Shown piece by piece: positions 45,304 to 57,301 of a stretch of DNA of 64,000 bases; the first letter of the stretch is position 1; every line of letters starts with the position of its first letter. The position numbers and the translations under genes are program-made. The DNA is from Bacteroidota bacterium (GTDB taxonomy: Bacteria; Bacteroidota; Bacteroidia; Flavobacteriales; Flavobacteriaceae): assembly GCA_024279425.1 (NCBI GenBank), contig JAJRRO010000092.1, positions 1 to 64,000 on the forward strand, given 5' to 3'. The notes below the pieces were generated by a model. That model did no database searches. It was given only the letters and a program-made list of their open reading frames with translations, and was not told where the DNA came from.

Positions 45304-45336
45304 AAAAAAAACCGAAGTGTTTTGCTTCGGTTTTTC
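45304..45336. terminator. Bidirectional terminator
   Basis: AAACCGAAG and CTTCGGTTT form a stem around TGTTTTG with A and T runs on each side, between convergent genes. Confidence 0.88.
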
Positions 45337-45371
45337 TTTTCCCTGAAAAATGGGATTAAAATAGTATAGTA

Positions 45372-45911
45372 TTACATCATAATTGGAAGTGAAACTCTAG
45401 TAGTTCCCCAGCCCATTACCAAATGTGCACCACCATCAACCTCTTTAAAAGCTATTGAAAAAGCATCCAAAGACTCAGAATCGGTACTGGCCGAAGCCTT
45501 AACACGGGCAACATCTGCCTTCTTGCTATATGAGTAGGCGCCCCATTGGTTGAGGTTATTGTTAAAAATAACGGTCCATTCACTTCCCCCAGGAATAGTA
45601 AACAAAGAATAAGTACCTGCTTTTATATCTGTTCCACCAACCTTGGCATCTTTATAGAATGTAATCTCAACGGCTTCGTTAGCACCAGTTCTCCATACTT
45701 CACCAGCAGGAGCAAGTTCAGAGACAGAACGACCTTTAAGTTGTGGCCGGCTATACGTTACTCGAACAGTTTTATCGGATATTTTATAACTGGAAGGAAA
45801 AGTAGCCACATCCATTGGGCTCTTGTCCAATCCGCCAAATTTTTGTGCAGAGGCATCTGTCGTAAACACCAAGGCAAGCATTAAAATAGAAAGCGCAAAT
45901 AATTTTTTCAT
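45372..45911 (-). CDS. Secreted DUF2911 protein
   Basis: A 179-residue protein with a signal peptide (ending TDASAQ) and the DUF2911 domain over most of the rest: VTYSRPQLKGRSV, VWRTGANEAVEITFYKD, GTYSLFTIPG and WTVIFNNNLNQWGAYSY. The family is common in Bacteroidota and has no assigned activity. It is convergent with the amidohydrolase and divergent from asnB. Confidence 0.93.
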   Translation of the reverse strand: MKKLFALSILMLALVFTTDASAQKFGGLDKSPMDVATFPSSYKISDKTVRVTYSRPQLKGRSVSELAPAGEVWRTGANEAVEITFYKDAKVGGTDIKAGTYSLFTIPGGSEWTVIFNNNLNQWGAYSYSKKADVARVKASASTDSESLDAFSIAFKEVDGGAHLVMGWGTTRVSLPIMM

Positions 45912-46152
45912 AATCGTGTTTGTTTTTAGTGTCCCAAATCTAAGTAGTAATCAATATAAAGGCATATAAAAAGTCGTTAAAATTATCCCAACTTACAGAA
46001 TGTCTCAATTTGCACTATTTTTTTTATACCTAATTACATATATAATCATTAACGTAATAAATTGTATTAAAATGTAATTAATTATTGTTTTATATTTTAT
46101 AATTGAAATTATAATCGCATATTTGCCTTCAAATTGAAATAAATAGCTAAGT

Positions 46153-47823
46153 ATGTGTGGAATTGTATGTGCATTTGATGTTAAAGAAAGTACGGATGTT
46201 TTAAGGTCCCAATTATTGGAAATGTCCAAGAAAATAAGACATAGAGGGCCTGATTGGAGTGGAATTTATGCTGATGGGAAAGCTATTTTGGCCCATGAAA
46301 GACTGGCGATTGTAGACCCAGCTTCGGGGAAACAGCCACTGTTCAGTGAAAATGGAAAATTGATATTGGCCGCTAATGGCGAAATATATAATCATAGGGA
46401 ATTACGTAAGCAATTTGATGGAAAGTATAATTTTCAAACACAATCGGATTGTGAAGTTATACTGGCGTTATATCAGGAAAAAGGCGTTGATTTTATAGAT
46501 GAGATGAACGGTATTTTCGGTTTTGCTATCTATGATGCAGAAAAAGATGAATATTTTATTGCTCGTGATCATATGGGTATTATTCCTTTATACATGGGTT
46601 GGGATCAAAATGGTACGTTTTACGTTGCTTCTGAATTGAAAGCATTGGAAGGAACTTGTACCAAAATTGAATTGTTTCCCCCAGGTCATTATTTACATAG
46701 CAGCGATGGAGAGCTTAAAAAGTGGTACACCCGTGATTGGATGGAGTACGATGCGGTAAAAGAAAATGCGACTAGCATTCAGGAAATAAAAGAAGCTTTG
46801 GAAGCAGCGGTCCACAGACAGCTAATGTCAGATGTGCCCTATGGAGTATTGCTTTCTGGAGGATTGGATTCTTCGGTAACTTCGGCGATCGCCAAGAAGT
46901 ATGCAGAAAAAAGGGTGGAGTCGGACGATACCAAGGAGGCCTGGTGGCCACAACTCCATTCTTTTTCAGTGGGCTTGGAAGGTTCTCCTGATTTAGCGGC
47001 CGCACAAAAGGTAGCAGATTACATAGAAACTGTACATCATGAAATAAAATTTACCATCCAAGAAGGACTGGATGCAATTAAGGATGTTGTTTATAACTTG
47101 GAAACATACGATGTAACTACCATAAGGGCCTCGACTCCGATGTATTTGATGGCTAGGGTAATCAAGTCCATGGGGATAAAAATGGTGCTTTCTGGTGAAG
47201 GTGCGGATGAGTTGTTCGGAGGCTATTTGTATTTTCACAAAGCTCCAAGTCCAATAGATTTTCATGAAGAGACTGTTCGTAAATTGGATAAATTACATAT
47301 GTACGATTGTCTCCGGGCAAACAAATCGTTGGCGGCATGGGGAATTGAGGGTCGTGTTCCGTTTTTGGACAAGGAATTTATGGATGTGGCGATGCGGATT
47401 AACCCAAAAGATAAGATGATCAATGGAGAGCGTATGGAAAAATGGGTGGTACGTAAGGCTTTTGAAGATATGTTGCCTGAGAGTGTTACATGGCGCCAAA
47501 AAGAACAATTTTCAGACGGTGTTGGGTATAGTTGGATTGATACTTTAAAGGAGGTTGTCGAGGCCGAAGTTTCGGATGAGCAATTGGTAAATGCCAAGTT
47601 TCGTTTTCCATTACAGACCCCAACTACAAAAGAAGAGTTTTACTACCGCTCTATATTTGAATCTCATTTTCCATCAGATGCTGCCGCTTTATGCGTTCCT
47701 CAGGAGCCATCAGTGGCTTGTAGCACCAAAATTGCCCTGGAATGGGATGAGGCATTCAAGAATATGAATGATCCATCAGGTAGAGCCGTAGCGCAAGTGC
47801 ATGAAGATGCATATGAAAAATAA
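46153..47823 (+). CDS. asnB: Asparagine synthase B (glutamine-hydrolysing)
   Basis: A 556-residue two-domain enzyme making asparagine from aspartate, glutamine and ATP. Cys2 (MCGIV) is the glutaminase nucleophile, with RHRGPDWSG, HERLAIVDP and NGEIYNH in domain one. The synthetase domain has the pyrophosphate loop LLSGGLDSSV at about 231-240, LSGEGADELFGGY and EGRVPFLD. Length and motifs are full and intact. Only a near-consensus CATATTTG is visible 27 bp upstream. The hairpin terminator at 47884 follows. Confidence 0.96.
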   Translation: MCGIVCAFDVKESTDVLRSQLLEMSKKIRHRGPDWSGIYADGKAILAHERLAIVDPASGKQPLFSENGKLILAANGEIYNHRELRKQFDGKYNFQTQSDCEVILALYQEKGVDFIDEMNGIFGFAIYDAEKDEYFIARDHMGIIPLYMGWDQNGTFYVASELKALEGTCTKIELFPPGHYLHSSDGELKKWYTRDWMEYDAVKENATSIQEIKEALEAAVHRQLMSDVPYGVLLSGGLDSSVTSAIAKKYAEKRVESDDTKEAWWPQLHSFSVGLEGSPDLAAAQKVADYIETVHHEIKFTIQEGLDAIKDVVYNLETYDVTTIRASTPMYLMARVIKSMGIKMVLSGEGADELFGGYLYFHKAPSPIDFHEETVRKLDKLHMYDCLRANKSLAAWGIEGRVPFLDKEFMDVAMRINPKDKMINGERMEKWVVRKAFEDMLPESVTWRQKEQFSDGVGYSWIDTLKEVVEAEVSDEQLVNAKFRFPLQTPTTKEEFYYRSIFESHFPSDAAALCVPQEPSVACSTKIALEWDEAFKNMNDPSGRAVAQVHEDAYEK

Positions 47824-47883
47824 ACCCGGGTATTTCCGGAACGGAAAATTCTGTTTTTCAGTTTTTATTTTAATTAGTCATTT

Positions 47884-47917
47884 AGAAGTACCATTAATTT
47901 GGTGCTTCTTTTTTTTA
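47884..47917 (+). terminator. Terminator of asnB
   Basis: AGAAGTACCA and TGGTGCTTCT (one G-T pair) make a stem around TTAATT, followed by eight T. Confidence 0.85.
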
Positions 47918-50100
<2,183 letters not shown>

Positions 50101-50119
50101 GAAATAGCACTTTCACAAC

Positions 50120-50151
50120 AAAAACTCTGATAGAAACGTCAGAGTTTTTAG
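50120..50151 (+). terminator. Terminator of gyrB
   Basis: AAAAACTCTGA and TCAGAGTTTTT form an 11-bp stem across TAGAAACG. Confidence 0.88.
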
Positions 50152-50172
50152 TTTTAGGGAAAATTCGCACAG

Positions 50173-51177
50173 ATGAAAAAACTATTTCCCTTAATGCTTG
50201 TGGCATGTGGCTATCAAGCTATGGCGCAGTCCAATATCAATGAAATATTGGCAGCTGGCCTCAATGACGCTGAAAAATTCACGACAGATTATCTATCACC
50301 TGCTTCAGAAGGTATAATGTATAGTATCTCGAGCGGTTGGTATAATACTGCAGATGCTAAACCTCTGGCAGGGTTTGAAATTTCGGTAATCGGTAATATG
50401 TCAAATTTTAAGAACAAGGCCGATAAGAAATCTTTTATCCTTGACACCTCGGATTATGAGAACCTACAATTGACTGGAGGAGGTACTACCCAAACGGTAT
50501 CTACCGCATTAGGTGATATTGAAGGTGTGGGTGTTTTTATAGAAGGCGCAGGTGGTGCTTTGCGGACCGACTTTGAATTACCTACAGGTTTGGCTTCCGA
50601 AAATATAAATTTTGTCCCATCAGGCTTTATTCAGGCAAGTGTGGGTATTATTAAAGGTACCGAGCTTAAAGCTAGATTTTTACCTAAAATCGATACAGAG
50701 GATTTTGGAATGAGCATGTATGGTTTTGGAATCCAACATGAGTTTACCAAACATTTACCAGCGGATAAGATTTTGCCAATAGCAATTTCTGCGGTTATTG
50801 GTTATACCCATTTAGATGCCTCCTACGATTTCACCAATTCCAATATTATTGCAGGAGAAAATCAAAAGTTGGAAATGGTCTTGAATACTTGGGTATTTCA
50901 AGCCGTGGTATCTACTAAACTTCCAATTATAAATTTTTATGGTGGAGTTGGATACCTTACAGGTAAATCATCTACTGATGTATTGGGAACCTACATAGTA
51001 CAGTCCGGCCCTTTTCAACAGCAATATGTAGATCCTTTTTCAATTGATAAGGATGCAAGTGGAGTTACCGCAAATATAGGTGCCAAATTAAAGCTTGGGT
51101 TCTTTAGATTACATGCGGATTATACGCTCGCTGAATTCAATACATTGTCAGTAGGGATCAATTTTGGATTTAGGTAA
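50173..51177 (+). CDS. Outer-membrane protein of the DUF6588 type
   Basis: A 334-residue protein with a signal peptide (ending YQAMAQ). Conserved segments include LAAGLNDAEKFTTDYLSPASEG near the start, which I associate with DUF6588, and a barrel-like C-terminal half with alternating strands ending in LSVGINFGFR. This predicts an outer-membrane beta-barrel of unknown role. It has a terminator on each side and so is probably transcribed alone. Confidence 0.7.
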   Translation: MKKLFPLMLVACGYQAMAQSNINEILAAGLNDAEKFTTDYLSPASEGIMYSISSGWYNTADAKPLAGFEISVIGNMSNFKNKADKKSFILDTSDYENLQLTGGGTTQTVSTALGDIEGVGVFIEGAGGALRTDFELPTGLASENINFVPSGFIQASVGIIKGTELKARFLPKIDTEDFGMSMYGFGIQHEFTKHLPADKILPIAISAVIGYTHLDASYDFTNSNIIAGENQKLEMVLNTWVFQAVVSTKLPIINFYGGVGYLTGKSSTDVLGTYIVQSGPFQQQYVDPFSIDKDASGVTANIGAKLKLGFFRLHADYTLAEFNTLSVGINFGFR

Positions 51178-51198
51178 AAAAAATATTGAAGACAAATA

Positions 51199-51231
51199 AC
51201 AAAAGCCTAGCGCTAATGCCAGGGCTTTTGT
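51199..51231. terminator. Bidirectional terminator
   Basis: ACAAAAGCCT and AGGGCTTTTGT pair with one bulged G across a GC-containing loop, with A and T runs at the two flanks, between convergent genes. Confidence 0.8.
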
Positions 51232-51252
51232 GTTCCTATTTATAATTATTTG

Positions 51253-51624
51253 TTATTCTCGCAGGGCCAAAATAGTACCCTTGGCATCTTGTAGTACAGT
51301 ACCTTCAGCAGATTCTTCCATGCTTACCAAATCATCGGCTTTGTCCATACCTGGATATGAAATGGTATAAATGCCGTCTTTCTGTGTCCATTTAAAATCA
51401 GTTTTAACAACAATATTTCCATTTTCCAAAACATGGTATCTCCCGAGATAGGCATCATTGAAAATCCATTCAAAGCGAATGGAACTCTTGCCGGATTCAC
51501 TGTTTGTCAAGGAAGATGTATTGGCCCATATGCCAATTACCGCATCATTATTTTCAGGTATTTTAGAACAGTTACTGGCCAGTATTATGCCAACAATTGC
51601 AATGAACGAAAAGATTTTTTTCAT
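51253..51624 (-). CDS. Small secreted beta-rich protein, possible lipoprotein
   Basis: A 123-residue protein with an N-terminal hydrophobic signal followed by LASNC, an imperfect lipobox because Asn replaces the small residue before Cys19; lipidation is therefore uncertain. The remainder is beta-rich (IGIWANTSSLTNSES, IRFEWIFND, TYIISYPG-like strands) and resembles small lipocalin-like proteins. No family can be named. Confidence 0.6.
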   Translation of the reverse strand: MKKIFSFIAIVGIILASNCSKIPENNDAVIGIWANTSSLTNSESGKSSIRFEWIFNDAYLGRYHVLENGNIVVKTDFKWTQKDGIYTISYPGMDKADDLVSMEESAEGTVLQDAKGTILALRE

Positions 51625-51834
51625 CAGGTAGATAATTGTGGATTCGGGTTAGTGGCTATTGAACGAGAATTTTACGCTGGGTATTGTTAAAATTCGATGT
51701 ACGGTTCAATATTTTGGAAATCTTCGTTGAAACGCTTGTTTTTTTAACAATCTATGTATTCTATTAAGGTTTCGAAGGGTCTTCGAAAAAAATATTAAAC
51801 TGATTTTTGTCATCTTTTTTCAATTAGGAATCAG

Positions 51835-51842
51835 TACTTTTG
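51835..51842 (+). promoter_or_regulatory. -7 element of the mdh promoter
   Basis: TACTTTTG matches TAnnTTTG, 35 bp before the mdh start. A TTTTTG at 51804-51809 is 25 bp upstream, somewhat far for a -33 element. Confidence 0.5.
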
Positions 51843-51877
51843 CATGATCAAAAATTACAATTTTAAACCATATACAT

Positions 51878-52804
51878 ATGAAAGTTACCGTAGTAGGGGC
51901 AGGAGCTGTTGGCGCTAGTTGCGCTGAGTATATTGCCATTAAGGATTTTGCGTCTGAAGTAGTGATATTGGACATTAAGGAAGGGTATGCTGAAGGCAAG
52001 GCCATGGACTTGATGCAGACAGCTTCTTTAAACGGATTTGATACCAAAATTATAGGTACCACGAATGATTATTCCAAAACTGCCGGTAGCGATATTGCCA
52101 TAATTACTTCAGGTATTCCTAGAAAGCCGGGCATGACTCGTGAGGAGCTTATAGGGATTAATGCAGGAATCGTTAAAACGGTTTCCTCAAACTTAATTGA
52201 ACATTCACCTAATGTGACCTTGATCGTGGTAAGCAACCCTATGGATACCATGACCTATTTAGTGCACAAAACGACCGGATTGCCAAAGCATAAAATAATT
52301 GGAATGGGCGGGGCACTTGATAGCGCTCGTTTTAAATATAGATTGGCCGAGGCTTTGGATGCTCCTATCTCTGACATTGATGGTATGGTGATTGGCGGCC
52401 ATAGCGATACAGGTATGGTGCCTTTGTCGTCACAAGCCACTAGAAACAGTATCGGCGTTTCAGAATTTATTGCAGAAGATCGTTTGCAACAAGTAGTTGA
52501 GGATACCAAAGTGGGTGGTGCGACCTTGACAAAATTATTAGGTACCAGTGCGTGGTATGCGCCAGGTGCGGCAGTGTCTTCAATGGTTCAGGCCATTGCC
52601 TGTGACCAGAAAAAAATGTTCCCTTGTTCAACCTTGCTTGAGGGAGAATATGACTTAAATGATATTTGTATCGGAGTACCTGTGATCTTAGGGAAAGATG
52701 GGATTGAGAAGATTGTCGACATTCCTTTATCAGAGGCCGAGAAAGCAAAAATGCAAGAGAGCGCGGTAAGCGTTTCCAAGACCAATGGTCTTTTGGAAGT
52801 ATAG
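51878..52804 (+). CDS. mdh: Malate dehydrogenase
   Basis: A 308-residue NAD-dependent enzyme of the LDH-like MDH type, interconverting malate and oxaloacetate in the citric-acid cycle. GAGAVGASCAE at 7-17 is the nucleotide loop and VILDIKEG gives the Asp that selects NAD. ITSGIPRKPGMTREELIG forms the active-site loop with substrate-binding arginines (the R-x-P-G-M-x-R stretch), VVSNPMDTM has the Asn, and GGHSDTGMVPL carries the catalytic His. Complete and intact. Confidence 0.96.
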   Translation: MKVTVVGAGAVGASCAEYIAIKDFASEVVILDIKEGYAEGKAMDLMQTASLNGFDTKIIGTTNDYSKTAGSDIAIITSGIPRKPGMTREELIGINAGIVKTVSSNLIEHSPNVTLIVVSNPMDTMTYLVHKTTGLPKHKIIGMGGALDSARFKYRLAEALDAPISDIDGMVIGGHSDTGMVPLSSQATRNSIGVSEFIAEDRLQQVVEDTKVGGATLTKLLGTSAWYAPGAAVSSMVQAIACDQKKMFPCSTLLEGEYDLNDICIGVPVILGKDGIEKIVDIPLSEAEKAKMQESAVSVSKTNGLLEV

Positions 52805-52829
52805 GGCAATAGTTTCGAATAAATTAGTA

Positions 52830-52868
52830 AAAGGCATCCCAATATATAAATAGTGGGGTGCTTTTTGT
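52830..52868 (+). terminator. Terminator of mdh
   Basis: AAAGGCATCCCA and TGGGGTGCTTTT pair with one G-T wobble and end in a T run. Confidence 0.75.
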
Positions 52869-52892
52869 TTTTTACATTAACTCAGAAATATA

Positions 52893-52923
52893 TTGTCAAT
52901 TCTTAGTGTAAATCATATATTTG
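52893..52923 (+). promoter_or_regulatory. Promoter of secDF
   Basis: TTG at 52893-52895 and TATATTTG at 52916-52923 are 20 bp apart, an ideal Bacteroidota spacing, 40 bp upstream of the start codon. Confidence 0.65.
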
Positions 52924-52963
52924 CTGGCTGTTGAGAAAAGCACACATAAAATATACATAACCA

Positions 52964-55930
52964 ATGCAAAATAAAGGACTTATAAAGCTTTTTGCCTTCT
53001 TGTTCGGGCTAGTTAGTATCTATCAATTATCGTACACTTTTATTACGGGGAAAATTGAAAAGGATGCTGAGGTTTATGCTTCAAGCAGTATTTCAGAGGA
53101 TGAGGATAATTATGTTTCCAAGCGGGAGGCTTTGGAAGTTAGGTATTTGGATTCAATCGGAAGCAATCCCATTTTAGGATACACCAGTTACGATGAGGCC
53201 AAGAAGAAAGAATTGAATAAAGGTCTTGACCTTAAGGGAGGAATCAACGTCACCTTGCAAATATCGGTAAAGGATATATTAAAAGGTCTGGCTAATAAAT
53301 CAAAAAATCCAATTTTCAATAAAGCTTTGGCAGATGCCGATATAGCTTCCAAAAATAGCGATGATACATATGTAGATTTGTTCTTTGATGCTTTTGATGA
53401 CATAAAAGGCGATGGAAAATTGGCTTCCCCTGAGATTTTTGCCAATAAGGGGCTTAGCGATGAAATTAATTTTCAAATGACCGATGATGAGGTCAAGCCA
53501 ATCATCCGTAGAAAAATAGATGAGTCCATCGTATCCGCTTTTGAAGTATTGCGCGAGCGTATTGATGGTTTTGGTGTTACCCAACCCAACATCCAGCGCG
53601 AAGGCAACTCAGGACGTATTTTGGTCGAATTGCCTGGAGCTAGAGATATAGCTAGGGCCCAGGAATTATTATCGAGCACCGCACAATTAGAATTCTGGGA
53701 AACCTATGAGCAAAATAATCCGAGTTTTGACCAGTTTGTTGTGGCCGCCAATGAAAGGCTTAAATCCATTGTAAAAACCGATGTCGTTGAAGAACCTGTC
53801 AAGGAGGAATCTGAGTTGGATTCTTTATTGTCCGATATTGCTGACCCTTTGGATTTGGCGAGTCAGGTAAACCCATTATATGATCTATTGCTTCCGGCTA
53901 TTCCTGGAAACAATGCCATGTTCAGGGCTGCTATAAGGGATACTGCCAAAATAGGAGAGTATCTGAGAATGCCTGAGATTGTTCGTTTATTGCCCACAGA
54001 TATTCAGTTTACAAAATTCGTTTGGGAGCGTCCTTCTACAGACAATGTTGAGATACTGAGCTTGTATGCTTTAAAATCAAATCGTTCAGCAACGCCAAGA
54101 ATTAGTGGTGATGTGGTAAGTGATGCGAGAGACACTTATGATCAATTCAGCAAGCCGGCCATTAGCATGAGTATGAACTCTAGAGGGGCAAAAGAGTGGC
54201 AAAAATTAACCAGTGACGCAAATATAAACGGAACAGGTATTGCTGTTGTTTTGGATAATAAGGTATATACTGCTCCAGGATGCTCTGTGGTTGGTGGTAT
54301 TTCAGGAGGTGGAACCGAAATTACCGGTACGTTTACTATTGATGAAACAAAAGATATTGCCAATGTATTGCGTGCGGGTAAATTACCTGCCACGGCTGAG
54401 ATAATTCAATCAAATGTAGTGGGACCTTCTTTGGGTCAAGAAGCTATTGATAGTGGATTTATGTCTTTTCTGATTGCAATGGCAATTGTTTTGATATGGA
54501 TGGTTTTCTATTATGGAAAGGCGGGAATATTTGCAGATATAGCTTTACTATTGAATATCTTACTGATTTTTGGAGTTCTCACCAGTTTAAGTGCTGTGCT
54601 TACGCTACCTGGCATTGCAGGTATTGTATTGACCATAGGCATGTCTGTTGATGCGAACGTACTTATTTTTGAACGTATCAAAGAGGAATTGGCCAAAGGA
54701 AAAGGAAAGTCCCAGGCGGTGGCCGATGGTTTTGGGAATGCATTATCTTCAATTTTAGATGCAAACATTACCACTGGTTTAACAGCATTGATATTGTTCT
54801 TATTTGGATCAGGCCCCATTAAAGGTTTTGCAACTACCTTATTGATTGGTATTCTTACTTCATTGTTCACAGCGATATTCATTACAAGATTATTGGTGGA
54901 TTGGTATGTAAGCGGAAAAGGAAGGTCTTTGGATTTCTCTACGGCACTTACTAAAAACCTGTTTACAAATATCAATATCAATTTCTTGAGCAAGCGGAAA
55001 ATCGCTTATGTCATTTCATTTATTTTGGTTGGCATTGGATTGTTCTCCTTGTTCTTTGGCCCAGGATTACAGCAGGGCGTCGATTTTGTCGGCGGGCGTT
55101 CCTACCAAGTGCGCTTTGAAAAGGAAGTCAACCCTTCAGAAATCAAATCAGAACTGAATGCTGTTTTTGGTAGTGGAACCAATGTAAAAACCTATGGCGA
55201 CCCCAATCAAATAAAAATCACGACAGCTTATAAAGTAGACGTAGAGGGTGTTGAGGTAGACAATGAGATTCAAGACAAACTATTTACTTCACTACAAAAG
55301 TACTTGCCAGATGGTACTACCCAAGATGATTTTATGGTAGGTAGTGATGAAAAAACCATTGGTATCATGCAATCGGTTAAAGTGGGACCGACGATTGCTG
55401 ATGATATTAAGAACAATGCCTTCTTGGCCATAATCGGCTCTTTATTCGTGGTTTTCTTATACATATTATTGCGATTTAGAAAATGGCAATTCTCATTGGG
55501 TGCGGTTACTGCTGTTTTCCATGATGTCTTGATTGTATTGGGAATCTTCTCAATAGCCGGTGAAATTATGCCATTTAATATGGAAATTGACCAAGCTTTT
55601 ATTGCAGCAATATTAACGGTAATCGGTTATTCATTGAACGATACCGTTGTGGTATTTGACAGAATTCGTGAAATTGTCGGTGAGCGTGGCTGGAAAGGTG
55701 GTGATAACATCAACTCTGCCGTAAATAGTACATTAGGTCGTACTTTGAACACCTCTTTGACTACCCTAGTAGTATTGCTTACCATATTCATTTTTGGCGG
55801 TGAATCGCTTCGAGGATTTATGTTTGCGATGATTGTAGGGGTTGTCGTGGGTACTTATTCTTCTGTATTTATTGCAACGCCTATAATGTTTGATACATTG
55901 AGAAAGAAAATATCGGCAGGAAAGGAATAA
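52964..55930 (+). CDS. secDF: SecDF fusion protein, protein translocase subunit
   Basis: A 988-residue single chain joining SecD and SecF, the normal arrangement in Bacteroidota. The SecD half has LDLKGGINV near 90, a large periplasmic P1 domain including RIDGFGVTQPNI and ILVELPGA, and a helix bundle with IGMSVDANVLIFERIKEEL. The SecF half begins near 670 with LQQGVDFVGGRSYQV and ends with SLNDTVVVFDRIRE and RTLNTSLTTL. The conserved Asp/Arg residues in the bundle use the proton-motive force to pull proteins from SecYEG. The P1 domain has an extra insert of about 100 residues (around 270-370), common in this phylum. Confidence 0.95.
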   Translation: MQNKGLIKLFAFLFGLVSIYQLSYTFITGKIEKDAEVYASSSISEDEDNYVSKREALEVRYLDSIGSNPILGYTSYDEAKKKELNKGLDLKGGINVTLQISVKDILKGLANKSKNPIFNKALADADIASKNSDDTYVDLFFDAFDDIKGDGKLASPEIFANKGLSDEINFQMTDDEVKPIIRRKIDESIVSAFEVLRERIDGFGVTQPNIQREGNSGRILVELPGARDIARAQELLSSTAQLEFWETYEQNNPSFDQFVVAANERLKSIVKTDVVEEPVKEESELDSLLSDIADPLDLASQVNPLYDLLLPAIPGNNAMFRAAIRDTAKIGEYLRMPEIVRLLPTDIQFTKFVWERPSTDNVEILSLYALKSNRSATPRISGDVVSDARDTYDQFSKPAISMSMNSRGAKEWQKLTSDANINGTGIAVVLDNKVYTAPGCSVVGGISGGGTEITGTFTIDETKDIANVLRAGKLPATAEIIQSNVVGPSLGQEAIDSGFMSFLIAMAIVLIWMVFYYGKAGIFADIALLLNILLIFGVLTSLSAVLTLPGIAGIVLTIGMSVDANVLIFERIKEELAKGKGKSQAVADGFGNALSSILDANITTGLTALILFLFGSGPIKGFATTLLIGILTSLFTAIFITRLLVDWYVSGKGRSLDFSTALTKNLFTNININFLSKRKIAYVISFILVGIGLFSLFFGPGLQQGVDFVGGRSYQVRFEKEVNPSEIKSELNAVFGSGTNVKTYGDPNQIKITTAYKVDVEGVEVDNEIQDKLFTSLQKYLPDGTTQDDFMVGSDEKTIGIMQSVKVGPTIADDIKNNAFLAIIGSLFVVFLYILLRFRKWQFSLGAVTAVFHDVLIVLGIFSIAGEIMPFNMEIDQAFIAAILTVIGYSLNDTVVVFDRIREIVGERGWKGGDNINSAVNSTLGRTLNTSLTTLVVLLTIFIFGGESLRGFMFAMIVGVVVGTYSSVFIATPIMFDTLRKKISAGKE

Positions 55931-55952
55931 GATTTCCCTGAGTATAAAAAAT

Positions 55953-55987
55953 AAGCCATTTTGATTTCGTTCAGGATGGCTTTTTTA
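55953..55987. terminator. Terminator between secDF and the ABC gene
   Basis: AAGCCAT and ATGGCTT form a stem with a long loop, followed by a T run; the ABC gene stop codon overlaps its right edge. Confidence 0.7.
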
Positions 55988-57268
55988 TTGAACAGTTCCG
56001 ATGGAACCTTCGTCTTCCATTTCTAGCCTAAAGACGAAATCGGGGTTTAATTCTCGCTCTGTCCTATGGGATACAAAAACAATGGTCGAATTGCTTTCCT
56101 TCGCAATTTTGTTCACCAAAGAAACCAACAAAGCGGCTGAATCATCGTCAAGACCAGCTGTTGGTTCGTCCAATATCAATAATAAGGGATGTTTGATCAT
56201 GGCCCTGGTGGTCATTACCAGCCTTTTTTGACCCATTGTCAGGTCATGAAAATGCTTGTCTTTGAGCTTCCACATATCAATTAGCACTAACCATTCCTTT
56301 GCCAGCCGTAGTTGAGCTTCCGTAGGCTGAACGTATAAACCCACTGAATCCAGTATACCGGAGATCATCATGTGTTCAACAGAATGATACCCGGTAAATT
56401 TGTCGGTCATGGAAGGTGTGAAATAGCCGATATTTTTTTTTATGTCCCAGACACTCTCACCGCTTCCCTTCATATGACCAAAAAGAAATAGATCTTGGCC
56501 GTAGCCTTTGGGATTCTCTCCGGTAATCATTGAAAGTATAGTAGTCTTTCCACTCCCATTGTTTCCGCTAAGCTCCCAAAACTCCCCTTTTCCTATTCTC
56601 CAATTGATATCTTTTAAAATGGGCCTGCCATTGTAACTTACATTCACTTTTTTAAGTTCAATCAGTGTGTCACCTTCAAACTCGATATGCTGTAGAGGAG
56701 GAGGAATGAATCCTTTAAAATTAACAGGGGATTCTTCAGGTACTATTGTTTTTAATTCTGAATGTGAAACTAATTCCCGATGGAGGAGATCGGAATAATT
56801 AGTTATAAATGGTAGGAGGTCATCTTTTCTGCTTATGATTTGAATTAACACAATGTCCTTGGCAATATTGGTAAGGAGTTGCTTTAGTTGAACTTGAGAG
56901 TCTTTGTCTAGATTATCAAAGGGATTGTCTAGTATAAGATACTCGGGGTCGGTTGTTAATAAATGCTTCAGTAAGGCTTTTTTTTGTTCACCGCTCGACA
57001 TTGATTGAAGGCTTTGAGTGGTTTCCTTGGTCACTTCGGTCTGACCATGCCGGCTTTCTTCGTCGATTAGTTTTATCAAAGTCAGTTTTGAGAATAAAGC
57101 ACCCTGTAACCCATTCAGTACCTCAAAACCACCGGTAACGCTACCACTTAGCAGATTGTCGATAAAGAAACTTTTATCTGATGTATTTTTAATAAATACG
57201 GCTCTATGTTTTTTTTTGGGTACGATATGTATAGTAGATTTAGAATTCGTTGCGTTATCTCTTTGCAT
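55985..57268 (-). CDS. Two-domain ABC ATPase, ModF-like
   Basis: A 427-residue cytoplasmic protein with two ABC domains and no membrane segment. The C-terminal domain (about 205-420) is complete: Walker A SGNNGSGKTT, signature LTMGQKRLV, Walker B LLILDEPTAGLD and switch VSHRTE. The N-terminal domain keeps MSSGEQKKALL and LILDNPFDNLD but shows no Walker A, so its nucleotide site is probably degenerate. This layout resembles ModF/YlmA-type proteins whose role is uncertain. It lies 33 bp before the GNAT gene region on the same strand. Confidence 0.82.
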   Translation of the reverse strand: MQRDNATNSKSTIHIVPKKKHRAVFIKNTSDKSFFIDNLLSGSVTGGFEVLNGLQGALFSKLTLIKLIDEESRHGQTEVTKETTQSLQSMSSGEQKKALLKHLLTTDPEYLILDNPFDNLDKDSQVQLKQLLTNIAKDIVLIQIISRKDDLLPFITNYSDLLHRELVSHSELKTIVPEESPVNFKGFIPPPLQHIEFEGDTLIELKKVNVSYNGRPILKDINWRIGKGEFWELSGNNGSGKTTILSMITGENPKGYGQDLFLFGHMKGSGESVWDIKKNIGYFTPSMTDKFTGYHSVEHMMISGILDSVGLYVQPTEAQLRLAKEWLVLIDMWKLKDKHFHDLTMGQKRLVMTTRAMIKHPLLLILDEPTAGLDDDSAALLVSLVNKIAKESNSTIVFVSHRTERELNPDFVFRLEMEDEGSIGTVQ

Positions 57269-57301
57269 TGCAGAACAGCTATTGAAACTGAAAAATATCG
57301 A

